The notes: generated from the sequence alone by a model not told the origin. 16,927 nt of DNA from RI-92 sp037384645 (GCA_037384645.1 JARRNT010000045.1:1-16927); one strand, 5' to 3'; counted from the stretch's first letter, positions 6,551-14,157 are shown. Translations and numbers: made by a program.

Positions 6551-7590
6551 GCGGCACTGAGGACTTTTGCCGTGACATCCACGATCGGGATCACCCGGTC
6601 ATAGGCCATGCGGGTGGGCCCGATGACGCCCAACACCCCGATGACCTCGTCGTCGACCTTGTACGGTGCCGTGACCAGGGAGCACGCATCCAGCACCTCG
6701 TAGCCGGATTCTTCACCAATGAAGATCTGCATGCCCTCGGCATGGATGGACTGGTCCAGGATGTGCAGAATATCGCGCTTGGTGTTAAACGCATTGAACA
6801 GCGAGCGCAACTTGTCGATGTCGCACATCTCGGCATAGTTCATCAGATTGGTCTGTCCGGCCAGCACATAGTCATCGTCGCGCTGCTGGTCCAGGATCTG
6901 GTCGGTGATGCGCATGGCATCCTGCATCAGGTGCTGCATGGCATCGCGGGCCTGTTGCATGCTTTCCAGCAGGCGCGACCGCATCTCCTGCAGTTCCAGG
7001 CCGGCGAACTCGCTGTTGAGGTAATTGGCCGCCCGCTGCAGCTCGCTGAGTGAATATTCCCGTTCGGTATCGATCACCCGGTTTTGCACCTCCTGGCCAT
7101 TAACCACCAGGATCACCAGGACCCGGCGCGAAGCCAGGGGCAGGAATTCGATATGCTGCAGCCGTACCCGTTCGCGACGCGGCAAGGTCACTACCCCGGC
7201 CAGGGCAGTAATATGGGACAGCATATCCGAGGCATGACTGATGAGATTTTCGGTTGAGCCTGTTGCCACCAGCTTCTGGCGAATGCTCTCGACTTCCCGG
7301 CTCTGCACGGGCTTAACGGTTAACAAGCTGTCGACAAAGATGCGATAGCCCTTGGCGGTGGGGATTCGCCCGGCTGAGGTATGTGGCGAGCGCACCAGCC
7401 CCAGTTCCTCCAGGTCTGCCATCACATTCCGGATGGTGGCCGGCGACAGATCCAGCCCCGAGTCCTTGGCCAGGGTACGCGAGCCAACAGGCTGTCCGTC
7501 ACGGATATAACGCTCCACCAGGAACTTGAGCAACATGTGTGCACGGTCGGCAACAAGACTGCCTGCTTGTGATTTACCCGATCTACTCAT
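6535..7590 (-). CDS. hrcA: Heat-inducible transcription repressor HrcA
   Basis: HrcA binds the CIRCE operator and represses chaperone genes; in known cases its folding depends on GroEL. The 351-residue protein has an N-terminal winged-helix domain (about 12-85) with SPATIRNVMADLEELG at 49-64 followed by the conserved HTSAGRIPT and KGYRIFVD blocks (74-91). Residues after about 100 form the GAF-like and dimerisation region, including GVLGVIGPTRMAYDRVIPIVD near the C-terminus. The length is typical. The ATG at 7588-7590 has only a weak ribosome site. It is the first gene of hrcA-grpE-dnaK-dnaJ and has a CIRCE 21 bases upstream, so it should repress its own synthesis. It is divergent from nadK. 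Confidence 0.97.
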   Translation of the reverse strand: MSRSGKSQAGSLVADRAHMLLKFLVERYIRDGQPVGSRTLAKDSGLDLSPATIRNVMADLEELGLVRSPHTSAGRIPTAKGYRIFVDSLLTVKPVQSREVESIRQKLVATGSTENLISHASDMLSHITALAGVVTLPRRERVRLQHIEFLPLASRRVLVILVVNGQEVQNRVIDTEREYSLSELQRAANYLNSEFAGLELQEMRSRLLESMQQARDAMQHLMQDAMRITDQILDQQRDDDYVLAGQTNLMNYAEMCDIDKLRSLFNAFNTKRDILHILDQSIHAEGMQIFIGEESGYEVLDACSLVTAPYKVDDEVIGVLGVIGPTRMAYDRVIPIVDVTAKVLSAALRQD

Positions 7591-7611
7591 ACTCAGCCGA
7601 AGTGAACCATT

Positions 7612-7638
7612 CTGGCACTCGCAAATGCAGAGTGCTAA
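7612..7638 (-). promoter_or_regulatory. CIRCE operator (HrcA binding site)
   Basis: The plus strand reads CTGGCACTC, nine bases, GAGTGCTAA. This is the CIRCE inverted repeat (TTAGCACTC-N9-GAGTGCTAA) with one perfect arm and two mismatches in the other, at the canonical spacing. It lies 21 bases before the hrcA start, next to the candidate promoter at 7646-7675, so bound HrcA would block transcription of its own operon. Confidence 0.9.
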
Positions 7639-7645
7639 CTAATAG

Positions 7646-7675
7646 AAACTAGCAAGCCGGGATTTGGTTCGTCAA
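7646..7675 (-). promoter_or_regulatory. Candidate sigma-70 promoter for hrcA
   Basis: On the minus strand, TTGACG (7675-7670) is 18 bases from TAGTTT (7651-7646). The -35 is strong and the -10 weak. The start would fall at the edge of the CIRCE, the usual arrangement for HrcA-repressed promoters. I saw no sigma-32-like boxes here. Confidence 0.4.
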
Positions 7676-7742
7676 GGGACAGGATTCATGGTCACGATGG
7701 TGATGGTTATGCTAACGTTGCTGGCAACCGGAATTTTGTAAA

Positions 7743-8624
7743 ATGAAGAGTAAATTCAAGCATATTGGCCTCATCGGCAAACCAACTGACCCACGGGTGG
7801 CGGACAGCCTGCTGCGCGTGTGTGAATTACTGCTCGAATGTGGCTGCAAGGTCAGCCTGGAACGCCAGACCGCCGCTAACCTCCTGATTCACCATGATTT
7901 TCCAACCTGCGACGTCACCGATCTTGGCACCGATTGCGATCTGGTCATCTCCATCGGCGGCGACGGGACCCTGTTACATACGGCCCGTATCCTGGTTGAA
8001 CACGACGTCCCCCTGCTCGGTATCAACCTGGGGCGCCTGGGATTTCTGGTAGACATCTCGCCGACCCAGATCCCGGAACGGCTGCGCGAAATACTCAGTG
8101 GCAACTACCTGGAAGATCAGCGCGTCATGTTGCAAGTATCTATAGGCAATAAAAACAATGACCCCGGGGTTAACTATGCCTTCAACGATGTTGTCGTGCA
8201 TAAGTGGGAAGCCGCACGCATGATCGAGATCGACACCTATATCGATGAACGCCTGCTCAACAGCATGCGCTCCGACGGTCTCATTGTTTCCACGCCAACC
8301 GGTTCAACGGCCTATGCCCTGTCCGCGGGTGGCCCTATCATGGACCCGGACATGGATGCCATGGTCATCGTCCCCATCTGCCCACACAGCATGAACTACC
8401 GGCCCTATGTCATTGACGGGGACAGCGAAGTAGAAATCCGCCTGCAGGCCGAATCCTGCCCCAACGCCCAGGTTTCCTGTGACGGCCAGATCAACATGGG
8501 TATCCGCCCCGGCGACACCATTAATGTCAAACGCCATCCAAAACGGGTGCGCATTATCCATCCGCCGGAATATAATCAGTTCCACGTACTGCGGGCCAAA
8601 CTGCGCTGGGGTGAGCATTCCTGA
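7743..8624 (+). CDS. nadK: NAD kinase
   Basis: NAD kinase phosphorylates NAD to NADP in the cytoplasm using ATP. The 293-residue protein has the GGDG motif at 72-75 (SIGGDGTLL), the family's short NE/D motif in the Asp form (Asn148-Asp149), and the signature STPTGSTAYALSAGGP at 183-198, followed by a C-terminal beta domain. Length agrees with the E. coli enzyme (292). The ATG at 7743-7745 has a weak GGAA about 10 bases upstream. It is divergent from hrcA across a 152-base gap and is followed by recN on the same strand, 109 bases away. The nadK-recN pairing is common in Gammaproteobacteria. No clear promoter could be chosen in the gap. Confidence 0.97.
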   Translation: MKSKFKHIGLIGKPTDPRVADSLLRVCELLLECGCKVSLERQTAANLLIHHDFPTCDVTDLGTDCDLVISIGGDGTLLHTARILVEHDVPLLGINLGRLGFLVDISPTQIPERLREILSGNYLEDQRVMLQVSIGNKNNDPGVNYAFNDVVVHKWEAARMIEIDTYIDERLLNSMRSDGLIVSTPTGSTAYALSAGGPIMDPDMDAMVIVPICPHSMNYRPYVIDGDSEVEIRLQAESCPNAQVSCDGQINMGIRPGDTINVKRHPKRVRIIHPPEYNQFHVLRAKLRWGEHS

Positions 8625-8687
8625 TTCTATGCCGACACAAATTCATAGCCGGAATTTCGTCCGATCCATCCAGGTAACAAGTCATAC

Positions 8688-8726
8688 TCCCCTTCTCTCC
8701 CTGGGAGAGAGACGGGCTGAGGGTGT
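8688..8726 (+). repeat. Palindromic intergenic repeat (REP-like) between nadK and recN
   Basis: The core is a near-perfect palindrome TCTCTCCC-T-GGGAGAGA at 8694-8710 inside a C-rich left and G-rich right flank ending GGGCTGAGGGTG. This resembles the widespread short family of type CCCTCTCC...GGAGAGGG...GTGAGGG scattered between genes of many Gammaproteobacteria; that resemblance is from memory. There is one copy in this window. Its right end supplies the TGAGGG that sits 10 bases before the recN ATG. Confidence 0.5.
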
Positions 8727-8733
8727 ATAAAGC

Positions 8734-10407
8734 ATGCTCACACATATCCACATCTGGAACTTCGCGATCGTCGAACAGCTGGATATCGAATTCGACTCCG
8801 GACTGACCGTCCTCACCGGCGAGACCGGTGCCGGGAAATCCATCCTGCTCGATGCCCTTAACCTCGCCCTGGGCGACCGGGCCGACTCCTCCGTTATCCG
8901 CCACGGTGCCGACAAGGCCGAGATCAGCGTGTCCTTTTCCCTGGGAGATGCCCCGGAAGCCACTGCCTGGCTGTCGCAACACGAGATGCAAAGCGAAGAC
9001 GAATGCATCATTCGCCGCACGATCAGCCGCAACAGTTCATCGCGCGCCTTCATCAACGGCATCCCCGCCACCGTGCAACAATTACGCGAACTGGGCGAGA
9101 TGCTGGTCGATCTGCACGGGCAGCATGAGCACCAGTCTCTGCTGCAACGCGAGATGCAACGCCGTCTGCTGGATGACTACGCCGATCACAAGTCCCTGCT
9201 CCAGCAAGTCGCGACCGACTACCAGGCCTGGCAGGATCTGGAGGCGCAATGGCAACGTCTGAGCAGCGCCAATCAGGACCGGGATAATCGCCTGGAGTTA
9301 CTGCGTTACCAGGTCAAGGAACTGGAATCCCTCAATCTGCAACCCGGTGAAGCCGCCGAGCTGGAAGCCGAACACAAGCGCCTCGCCAATGCCTCGCAGC
9401 TACTGCAAACCGCGCAACGGGTACTGGGGATACTGGAAGAAAATGACGACGGTGCCGTGCAACATGCGCTGACCCAATGCCTGGGGGATATCGATGACCT
9501 GCTGCGGGTGGACGATCAATTAAAACCGGTGGGTGAACTGCTGAACAATGCCTTAATTCAGGTGCAGGAAGGCGTCAGCGAGCTGCGCCACTACGCCGAC
9601 AGCCTGGAACTCGACCCCGAACGACTGCAGGAAGTGGAACAACGCATCACCGCCATGCATACGCTCTCCCGCAAACACCGGGTCGAGGCTGAGCAACTGG
9701 TCGAACTGCTACCGGCACTGCAGCAGGAACGCGATGACCTGGAGCAGGCCGATATCAGGCTCGACGGCCTGCAAAAACAGATTCAACAGAGCAAAGATAA
9801 CTATATCAAACACGCGGCCAAACTGACGCAGAGCCGCAAGAAAACCGCCAAGGTGTTATCCGAGAAGATCAGTGACGCCATGCAGGGACTGAGTTTGCAG
9901 GGTGGTAAGTTCGACGTACAACTGGACGCCCTTGCCGAAGCCCGCTGGGGCGCACAGGGCTGTGAACAGATCGAATTCCTGGTCAGTGCCAATCCCGGCC
10001 AACCGCTCAAACCCTTGCAGAAGGTTGCCTCCGGTGGTGAACTGTCCCGTATCAGTCTGGCCATCCAGGTCATCACTGCGCAGGCTGCGCGCATTCCCAC
10101 CCTGATCTTCGACGAAGTCGATGTCGGTATCGGTGGCCGGGTCGCCGAGATCGTCGGTCTGCAATTGCGCGCCCTGGGCCAGCAACGCCAGGTCGCGTGT
10201 GTCACTCACCTGCCGCAGGTCGCCGCACTTGGCCATCATCACCTGCAGGTGAGCAAGCTCACGGGCAAGGACACCACGGTCACGGAAATTAAACAGCTGG
10301 ATAATCAACAACGCATCGACGAGGTCGCGCGCATGCTGGGCGGTATCGAAATTACTGACCAGACCCTGTCACACGCGAAAGAAATGCTGGAAAAGGCCCG
10401 GGCCTGA
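8734..10407 (+). CDS. recN: DNA repair protein RecN (SMC-like ATPase)
   Basis: RecN is an SMC-like ATPase that acts at DNA double-strand breaks. The 557-residue protein has Walker A GETGAGKS at 29-36, the Q-loop region with DLHGQHEHQSLL at about 126-137, a central coiled coil (about 150-370, rich in Glu, Gln, Leu and Arg), then the ABC signature SGGELSR at 433-439, Walker B LIFDEVD at 457-463 and the THLPQVAA block at about 491-498. Length and order are those of full-length RecN. The ATG at 8734 is chosen because MLTHIHIWNFAIVEQ is the conserved beginning. I found no LexA-like CTG-N10-CAG site in the 109 bases upstream, so SOS control, as in E. coli, is not supported by this sequence. Confidence 0.97.
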   Translation: MLTHIHIWNFAIVEQLDIEFDSGLTVLTGETGAGKSILLDALNLALGDRADSSVIRHGADKAEISVSFSLGDAPEATAWLSQHEMQSEDECIIRRTISRNSSSRAFINGIPATVQQLRELGEMLVDLHGQHEHQSLLQREMQRRLLDDYADHKSLLQQVATDYQAWQDLEAQWQRLSSANQDRDNRLELLRYQVKELESLNLQPGEAAELEAEHKRLANASQLLQTAQRVLGILEENDDGAVQHALTQCLGDIDDLLRVDDQLKPVGELLNNALIQVQEGVSELRHYADSLELDPERLQEVEQRITAMHTLSRKHRVEAEQLVELLPALQQERDDLEQADIRLDGLQKQIQQSKDNYIKHAAKLTQSRKKTAKVLSEKISDAMQGLSLQGGKFDVQLDALAEARWGAQGCEQIEFLVSANPGQPLKPLQKVASGGELSRISLAIQVITAQAARIPTLIFDEVDVGIGGRVAEIVGLQLRALGQQRQVACVTHLPQVAALGHHHLQVSKLTGKDTTVTEIKQLDNQQRIDEVARMLGGIEITDQTLSHAKEMLEKARA

Positions 10408-10546
10408 TCATAAATCACCAGACTCAGCAAACATTCGCGCAGCAAAACGGAAAGCCATCCGGCACAGCACGAACTCTGAGATAATCAGACAACTGGAACG
10501 AGAGGTCGACACATCCTGGATCGAATTGAAAAACAGCAAAATGAAA

Positions 10547-10966
10547 TTATTTTACTTTTTGCTGGCAGTCCTTGCAGATCCCGTAAATGTATAAAGAGTG
10601 GTCGGTCATTTCGTAACCCTTCTCCTTGGCGATCAGTTCCTGCCGCTCTTCGATAAGCTTATCGATGAATTCATCCACCTTGCCGCATTTGACGCAGAGG
10701 ATGTGGTCATGGTGCTTGCCCTCGTTCAACTCGAACACGGACTGACCGCCTTCGAAATGGTGGCGTGAGACCAGGCCGGCCTGTTCGAACTGGGTCAGGA
10801 CCCGGTAGACCGTGGCTAATCCCACCTCTTCCCCGCTCTCCAGCAGGGCCTTGTAGACGTCCTCGGCGCTCATGTGCCGGATCTGACTTTGCTCCAGGAA
10901 ATGCAGGATCTTGATACGGGGCAGCGTCGCCTTGAGGCCGGCATTTTTTAAATCCTGGCTTTCCAT
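10547..10966 (-). CDS. fur: Ferric uptake regulator Fur
   Basis: Fur is an iron-responsive dimeric repressor. The 139-residue protein has an N-terminal winged helix (about 10-82, with LPRIKILHFLE and GLATVYRVLTQFEQAGLV) and a C-terminal metal-binding and dimer domain: HHDH at 85-88, the zinc pair Cys91/Cys94 (CVKC) and the second pair Cys131/Cys134 (CKDC). I chose the ATG at 10964-10966 because GGAG lies 6 bases upstream and the protein then matches Fur length and its usual start. The same frame stays open upstream to 11254, but that part runs antisense to bamE. fur is divergent from bamE and convergent with recN. No obvious Fur box was seen in its own upstream region. Confidence 0.97.
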   Translation of the reverse strand: MESQDLKNAGLKATLPRIKILHFLEQSQIRHMSAEDVYKALLESGEEVGLATVYRVLTQFEQAGLVSRHHFEGGQSVFELNEGKHHDHILCVKCGKVDEFIDKLIEERQELIAKEKGYEMTDHSLYIYGICKDCQQKVK

Positions 10967-11038
10967 CGGGTTCTCCAGCTGTATTGATTGGGGCTTTACG
11001 GTATGATCCAGGACAAAAGTATAGCCTGAAAAAGATTC

Positions 11039-11374
11039 ATGATGCGAAAGATTCTCATTCCCTGCCTGATTTTTTACCTGGGGCTGGCCGCCGGCTGCTC
11101 GGTGTATCGACCCAATCTCCAGCAGGGCAATATCCTGTCGACAAAAGCGGTCGACCAGCTCAAACCCGGCATGAGCCGGAATCAGGTCATCTATGTGATG
11201 GGGACTCCCCTGCTGGAAGATCCCTTCCACAAAAATCGCTGGGACTACATTCATACCGTTAAAAACGGCAAAACCCAGGTGACGACCATTCAGCGGCTCA
11301 CCCTGTACTTCGAAAACGGCAAGCTCAGCCGAATCGACAAGTCCGGCCTGAAGAAAAGAATTCTGAAAAACTGA
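11039..11374 (+). CDS. bamE: Outer membrane protein assembly factor BamE (SmpA/OmlA) lipoprotein
   Basis: BamE is a small lipoprotein of the BAM complex that inserts beta-barrel proteins into the outer membrane. The 111-residue precursor has a signal peptide (residues 1-19) ending in the lipobox LAAGC, with Cys20 as the lipidated residue. The mature part shows the family blocks LKPGMSRNQVIYVMGTPLL at about 42-60 and the basic C-terminal strand with LTLYFENGKLSRID. Two ATGs in tandem (11039 and 11042) could each start translation; the upstream site is weak (GAAAAAG). It is divergent from fur across 72 bases, the standard fur-bamE arrangement, and its stop is only 7 bases from the convergent rnfH stop, with no terminator between. 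Confidence 0.96.
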   Translation: MMRKILIPCLIFYLGLAAGCSVYRPNLQQGNILSTKAVDQLKPGMSRNQVIYVMGTPLLEDPFHKNRWDYIHTVKNGKTQVTTIQRLTLYFENGKLSRIDKSGLKKRILKN

Positions 11375-11381
11375 TCGCCGC

Positions 11382-11696
11382 TCAGTCGTCGTGGCTGGAT
11401 TTTTCGTGCGCCTTTTTCTCCGCGCGTCTGCGCCGGGATTCCTTCGGGTCCGCGATCAACTCGCGATAGATCTCAACCCGGTCCTTCTCCCGCAAGACGG
11501 TGTTCGGCGGACTGATCTTACTGAAAATACCGAACTTGACCTGGTCAAGATCGATTTCCGGAAATTGCTCCAGTATCCCCGACTGTTTAATTGCCTCCAG
11601 CAGTGTCGTACCTGGCTTAACCTGTAAAGGCAACAGGGCCTGTTTGTCCGGCCTGGCATAGGCAACCTCAACATTGATATTATTTTTATCAGGCAT
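11382..11696 (-). CDS. rnfH: RnfH family ubiquitin-like protein (UPF0125/PasI)
   Basis: This 104-residue protein belongs to the RnfH family, a beta-grasp ubiquitin-like fold of uncertain function. In some E. coli work it is called PasI and treated as partner of RatA/PasT. The start MPDKNNINVEVAYARPDKQ, the VKPGTTLLEAIKQSGIL block at about 26-42, FGIFSKISPPNTVLREKDRVEIYRELIADPKE at about 55-86, and the basic tail (RRRRAEKKAHEK) are typical. I chose the ATG at 11694-11696 because AGGA lies 6 bases upstream and the family length fits; the frame also opens at 11729. The ATG overlaps the ratA stop by 8 bases, a sign of translational coupling. Its stop faces that of bamE. Confidence 0.93.
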   Translation of the reverse strand: MPDKNNINVEVAYARPDKQALLPLQVKPGTTLLEAIKQSGILEQFPEIDLDQVKFGIFSKISPPNTVLREKDRVEIYRELIADPKESRRRRAEKKAHEKSSHDD

Positions 11697-12120
11697 AAAC
11701 TTCCTGTGCACGTTTGGTAAACGCATCAACCAGCGAATTGGCGATATGACTGAATACCGGGCCTACCGTCATGTCCAGCAATTTACTGGAAAATTCAAAC
11801 TCCAGTGTTAACTCGACCCTGGCACCTTCATCACCCAGCGGGGTAAATGTCCACTTGCCATGCAAATGGCGGAATGGCCCATCAAGCAGTGTCATCTCGA
11901 TAGCCTGGTGTGGTGTATTGAAATTACGTGTTGTAAACGATTTGTGTAACTTGCCATAGTTTATTTCCAGGCTGGCATCCACACTATCCGCACTGCGGGT
12001 TAATACCGTGCTTTTACTGCACCAGGGCAGAAAATCCGCATAGGAATTAATATCATCAACCAGGTTATACATTTGTATCGCCTGATAGCGAACCAGTGCT
12101 GTTTTATGAATCTTTTTCAA
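11689..12120 (-). CDS. ratA: RatA/PasT family START-domain (coenzyme Q-binding-like) protein
   Basis: The 143-residue protein is a single START-like (polyketide cyclase/COQ10-type) domain. Family roles proposed in E. coli include inhibition of 70S ribosome formation (RatA) and stress tolerance (PasT), while homologues bind ubiquinone; the function here is not certain. Conserved blocks: KTALVRYQAIQMYNLVDDI near the N-terminus, SYADFLPWC, DGPFRHLHGKWTF, and the C-terminal LVDAFTKRAQEVY. I chose the TTG at 12118-12120 since the residue after it (KKIHKTALVRY) aligns with the usual beginning and GAAGG lies 4 bases upstream. An earlier in-frame TTG at 12150 would add 10 residues encoded inside the transporter gene. 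It overlaps rnfH by 8 bases and follows the transporter by 7. Confidence 0.93.
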   Translation of the reverse strand: MKKIHKTALVRYQAIQMYNLVDDINSYADFLPWCSKSTVLTRSADSVDASLEINYGKLHKSFTTRNFNTPHQAIEMTLLDGPFRHLHGKWTFTPLGDEGARVELTLEFEFSSKLLDMTVGPVFSHIANSLVDAFTKRAQEVYA

Positions 12121-12127
12121 TGTGCCT

Positions 12128-13507
12128 TCACGAAAGTTTAATAACGCCAATCGAAGTTAAAAACACGACCAGCATGGCAAATGGGCTGATATAACGCACC
12201 AGAAACCGCCAGATGGCATAAAGCCAGTCATGCATCTCCAGTTCATCCCTGGATGCCTCCCTGCTCATAAACCAGCCTGCGAACAGTGCGATCAGAATAC
12301 CCGCCAACGGTAACATAATCTTTGTCGTCAATTGATCAAAAACATCAAAAAATCCGTTCTGATGTATTTGCCCGAACAGACTGAATCTAAACTGCCATTT
12401 GTTAAAGGAAAATACGGTAAAAATACCCAGGGCCCAGACAATCGTCCCGGCAAAAAATGTCGCTTTGAAACGTTTGAATCCGTGATTTTCTATGAGCCAG
12501 GCGACTGCCGGTTCCAGCAGCGCTATCGAGGACGTCCATGCGGCAAAAATAATCATCAGATAAAACAGAGTCCCAAATAAAACGCTCCAGTGAAGTTGGC
12601 CAAAGGCCAGTGGCAGGTTGAGAAACAACAAGTCAGTACCGCTCGTTGCCTTTAGCCCACCGGAAAAAATCAGGGGGAAAACAGCCAGACCAACAAGCAG
12701 GGTAACCAGTGTGTCGATACCTGCCACACTCAATGATGATTGTGTAATTGAAACCCGTTGTGGCATATAAGCGCCGTAGACCATGATGACCCCCATGCCG
12801 AGACTCAGGGTAAAAAAGGCGTGTTCCATGGCGATGAGCACCGCTTCCCAGGAAAGCCGGGAAAAGTCCGGGTCCAGCAGAAATTCAAATGCTTTAGCAA
12901 AACTGTTTGTATTGAAGGCATAAAGATCGAGAACAACCAGTAAAACCAGTAGTACAGGCACCATAATTTTGGCCGCCTTCTCCAGCCCACCACGCACACC
13001 GACGGATACGACATACATCGTCATCATCATAAACAGGGTATGGAACATCAAGAGGTAAACCGGGTCCTGGATGAAATTAAAAAACCTGGCTTTGACCCCT
13101 GCGCTGGTTATACCGGTAAATTGCCCACTCCCGGTTAAAAATGCGTAATAAATCGCCCAGCCGGAAATAACGCTGTAGTAGGACAAGAAAAGTAAACTGG
13201 CAAATACGCAGACAAATCCGAGATATCGCCATATATCGCTATGCCCGGACTCTATCGCCAGGGTAAACATCGAATTTACCGGGCTATGGCGAGCACGACG
13301 ACCAAGCGCCAGCGCGGCAATCATGATCGGAACCCCTATCAGGATCAGACAGGCCAGGTACACCAGGACAAATGCCCCGCCACCGTTCATCCCAATGGTA
13401 TAAGGAAACGTCCAAATATTGCCCAGCCCCACCACGGCACCGGTGGCTGCCAGAATAAATGCCCAGCGTGATGTCCAGCTACCATGCATGGATTCTCTGA
13501 CGTGCAT
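12128..13507 (-). CDS. Sodium-dependent transporter of the NSS/SNF family
   Basis: This 459-residue inner-membrane protein is a LeuT-fold symporter that probably imports an amino acid or related solute with sodium; the substrate cannot be read from the sequence. TM1 has GLGNIWTFPY (27-36) with the unwound NGGGAF that follows, TM6 has FFTLSLGMGVIMVYGAY, TM8 has AAWTSSIALLEP, with the Thr-Ser pair of sodium site 2, and about 11 hydrophobic segments are present, as usual for bacterial members. The TM1 position that is Arg30 in LeuT (outer gate) is Thr33 here. The ATG at 13505-13507 has GGGAGA 5 bases upstream. Its TGA overlaps the GAAGG of ratA. It sits between ratA and smpB, an insertion relative to P. 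aeruginosa, and its DNA looks lower in G+C than the heat-shock genes. Confidence 0.93.
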   Translation of the reverse strand: MHVRESMHGSWTSRWAFILAATGAVVGLGNIWTFPYTIGMNGGGAFVLVYLACLILIGVPIMIAALALGRRARHSPVNSMFTLAIESGHSDIWRYLGFVCVFASLLFLSYYSVISGWAIYYAFLTGSGQFTGITSAGVKARFFNFIQDPVYLLMFHTLFMMMTMYVVSVGVRGGLEKAAKIMVPVLLVLLVVLDLYAFNTNSFAKAFEFLLDPDFSRLSWEAVLIAMEHAFFTLSLGMGVIMVYGAYMPQRVSITQSSLSVAGIDTLVTLLVGLAVFPLIFSGGLKATSGTDLLFLNLPLAFGQLHWSVLFGTLFYLMIIFAAWTSSIALLEPAVAWLIENHGFKRFKATFFAGTIVWALGIFTVFSFNKWQFRFSLFGQIHQNGFFDVFDQLTTKIMLPLAGILIALFAGWFMSREASRDELEMHDWLYAIWRFLVRYISPFAMLVVFLTSIGVIKLS

Positions 13508-13602
13508 GGTTTCTCCCAGGTGATGTAGTAAACATGGATTTTCTGTGAATTAGCGCCATGACTCAAGCCACCTTGCCCTGACTGGACGAGATGCCTGGGT
13601 AT

Positions 13603-13632
13603 ATGCCATCTTATCGTCGCCTCGGATATAAT
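13603..13632 (+). promoter_or_regulatory. Candidate sigma-70 promoter placing transcription start at the smpB ATG
   Basis: A perfect -10 TATAAT lies at 13627-13632, 18 bases after ATGCCA (13603-13608), a 4-of-6 match to the -35 consensus. The expected start, about 7 bases after the -10, coincides with the A of the smpB ATG at 13639, implying a leaderless message. No good Shine-Dalgarno is visible before that ATG. Confidence 0.5.
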
Positions 13633-13638
13633 GTCCGC

Positions 13639-14121
13639 ATGGGTAAAAACAAGAAACAAGCCGGCAGCGGCGGTTCCAGTACCATTGCTTTAAACAAGAA
13701 ATCCCGGCACGATTTTCAGCTGGAAGAACGGTTTGAGGCCGGCCTGGTACTGGAAGGCTGGGAAGTCAAAAGCCTGCGCGCCGGGCGGGTACAAATTCGT
13801 GACAGTTACGTGCTCCTCAAGGGTGGCGAAGCCTTTTTAATGGGTGCCCATATCACCCCGCTTGCAACCGCCTCGACCCATATACGCCCGGATCCGACCC
13901 GTACGCGCAAACTGCTGCTTAACCGCCAGGAACTGAGCAAACTGATAGGCGCGGTCGAGCGCAAGGGCTATTCCCTCATCCCAACAGCCATGTTCTGGAA
14001 GAAGGGCCGGGCCAAGCTGGAAATCGCCCTGGCCAGGGGCAAGAAACTCCACGACAAGCGGGCCAGCGAAAAGGACCGCGACTGGCAACGCCAGAAACAG
14101 CGGATAATGAAATCCAGCTGA
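13639..14121 (+). CDS. smpB: SsrA-binding protein SmpB
   Basis: SmpB binds tmRNA and brings it to stalled ribosomes for trans-translation. The 160-residue protein has the beta-barrel core with LNKKSRHDFQLEERFEAGL and the signature GWEVKSLRAGRVQIRDSYV (about 49-67), and a basic C-terminal tail (ARGKKLHDKRASEKDRDWQRQKQRIMK) that occupies the mRNA channel in known structures. I chose the ATG at 13639 because it gives the E. coli length of 160 and the conserved MGKNKK-type start; the frame opens 16 codons earlier at 13591 but the -10 box lies inside that extension. Its partner RNA, ssrA, begins 85 bases downstream on the same strand. Confidence 0.97.
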   Translation: MGKNKKQAGSGGSSTIALNKKSRHDFQLEERFEAGLVLEGWEVKSLRAGRVQIRDSYVLLKGGEAFLMGAHITPLATASTHIRPDPTRTRKLLLNRQELSKLIGAVERKGYSLIPTAMFWKKGRAKLEIALARGKKLHDKRASEKDRDWQRQKQRIMKSS

Positions 14122-14128
14122 ACCACTA

Positions 14129-14157
14129 TTGAAAAGCCAGCTTTGAGGCTATACATT
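14129..14157 (+). promoter_or_regulatory. Candidate sigma-70 promoter for ssrA
   Basis: TTGAAA (14129-14134) is 17 bases from TACATT (14152-14157), just after the smpB stop. Transcription would start near 14163, giving a precursor with a roughly 44-base 5' leader to be trimmed. A second pair, TTGATA (14177-14182) and TATTTT (14200-14205) with 17 bases between, scores well but would start inside the mature RNA. Confidence 0.4.

Noticed and set aside
10408..10546. Open frame shifted by one from the recN end, reading IIRQLEREVDTSWIELKNSK
   Set aside because: It looks protein-like but has no start codon in a usable position and no ribosome site; short open runs of this size occur by chance. No terminator was found in this gap either.
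10967..11254. N-terminal extension of fur by 96 codons
   Set aside because: It runs antisense through bamE, does not resemble Fur, and the ATG at 10966 has a perfect ribosome site.
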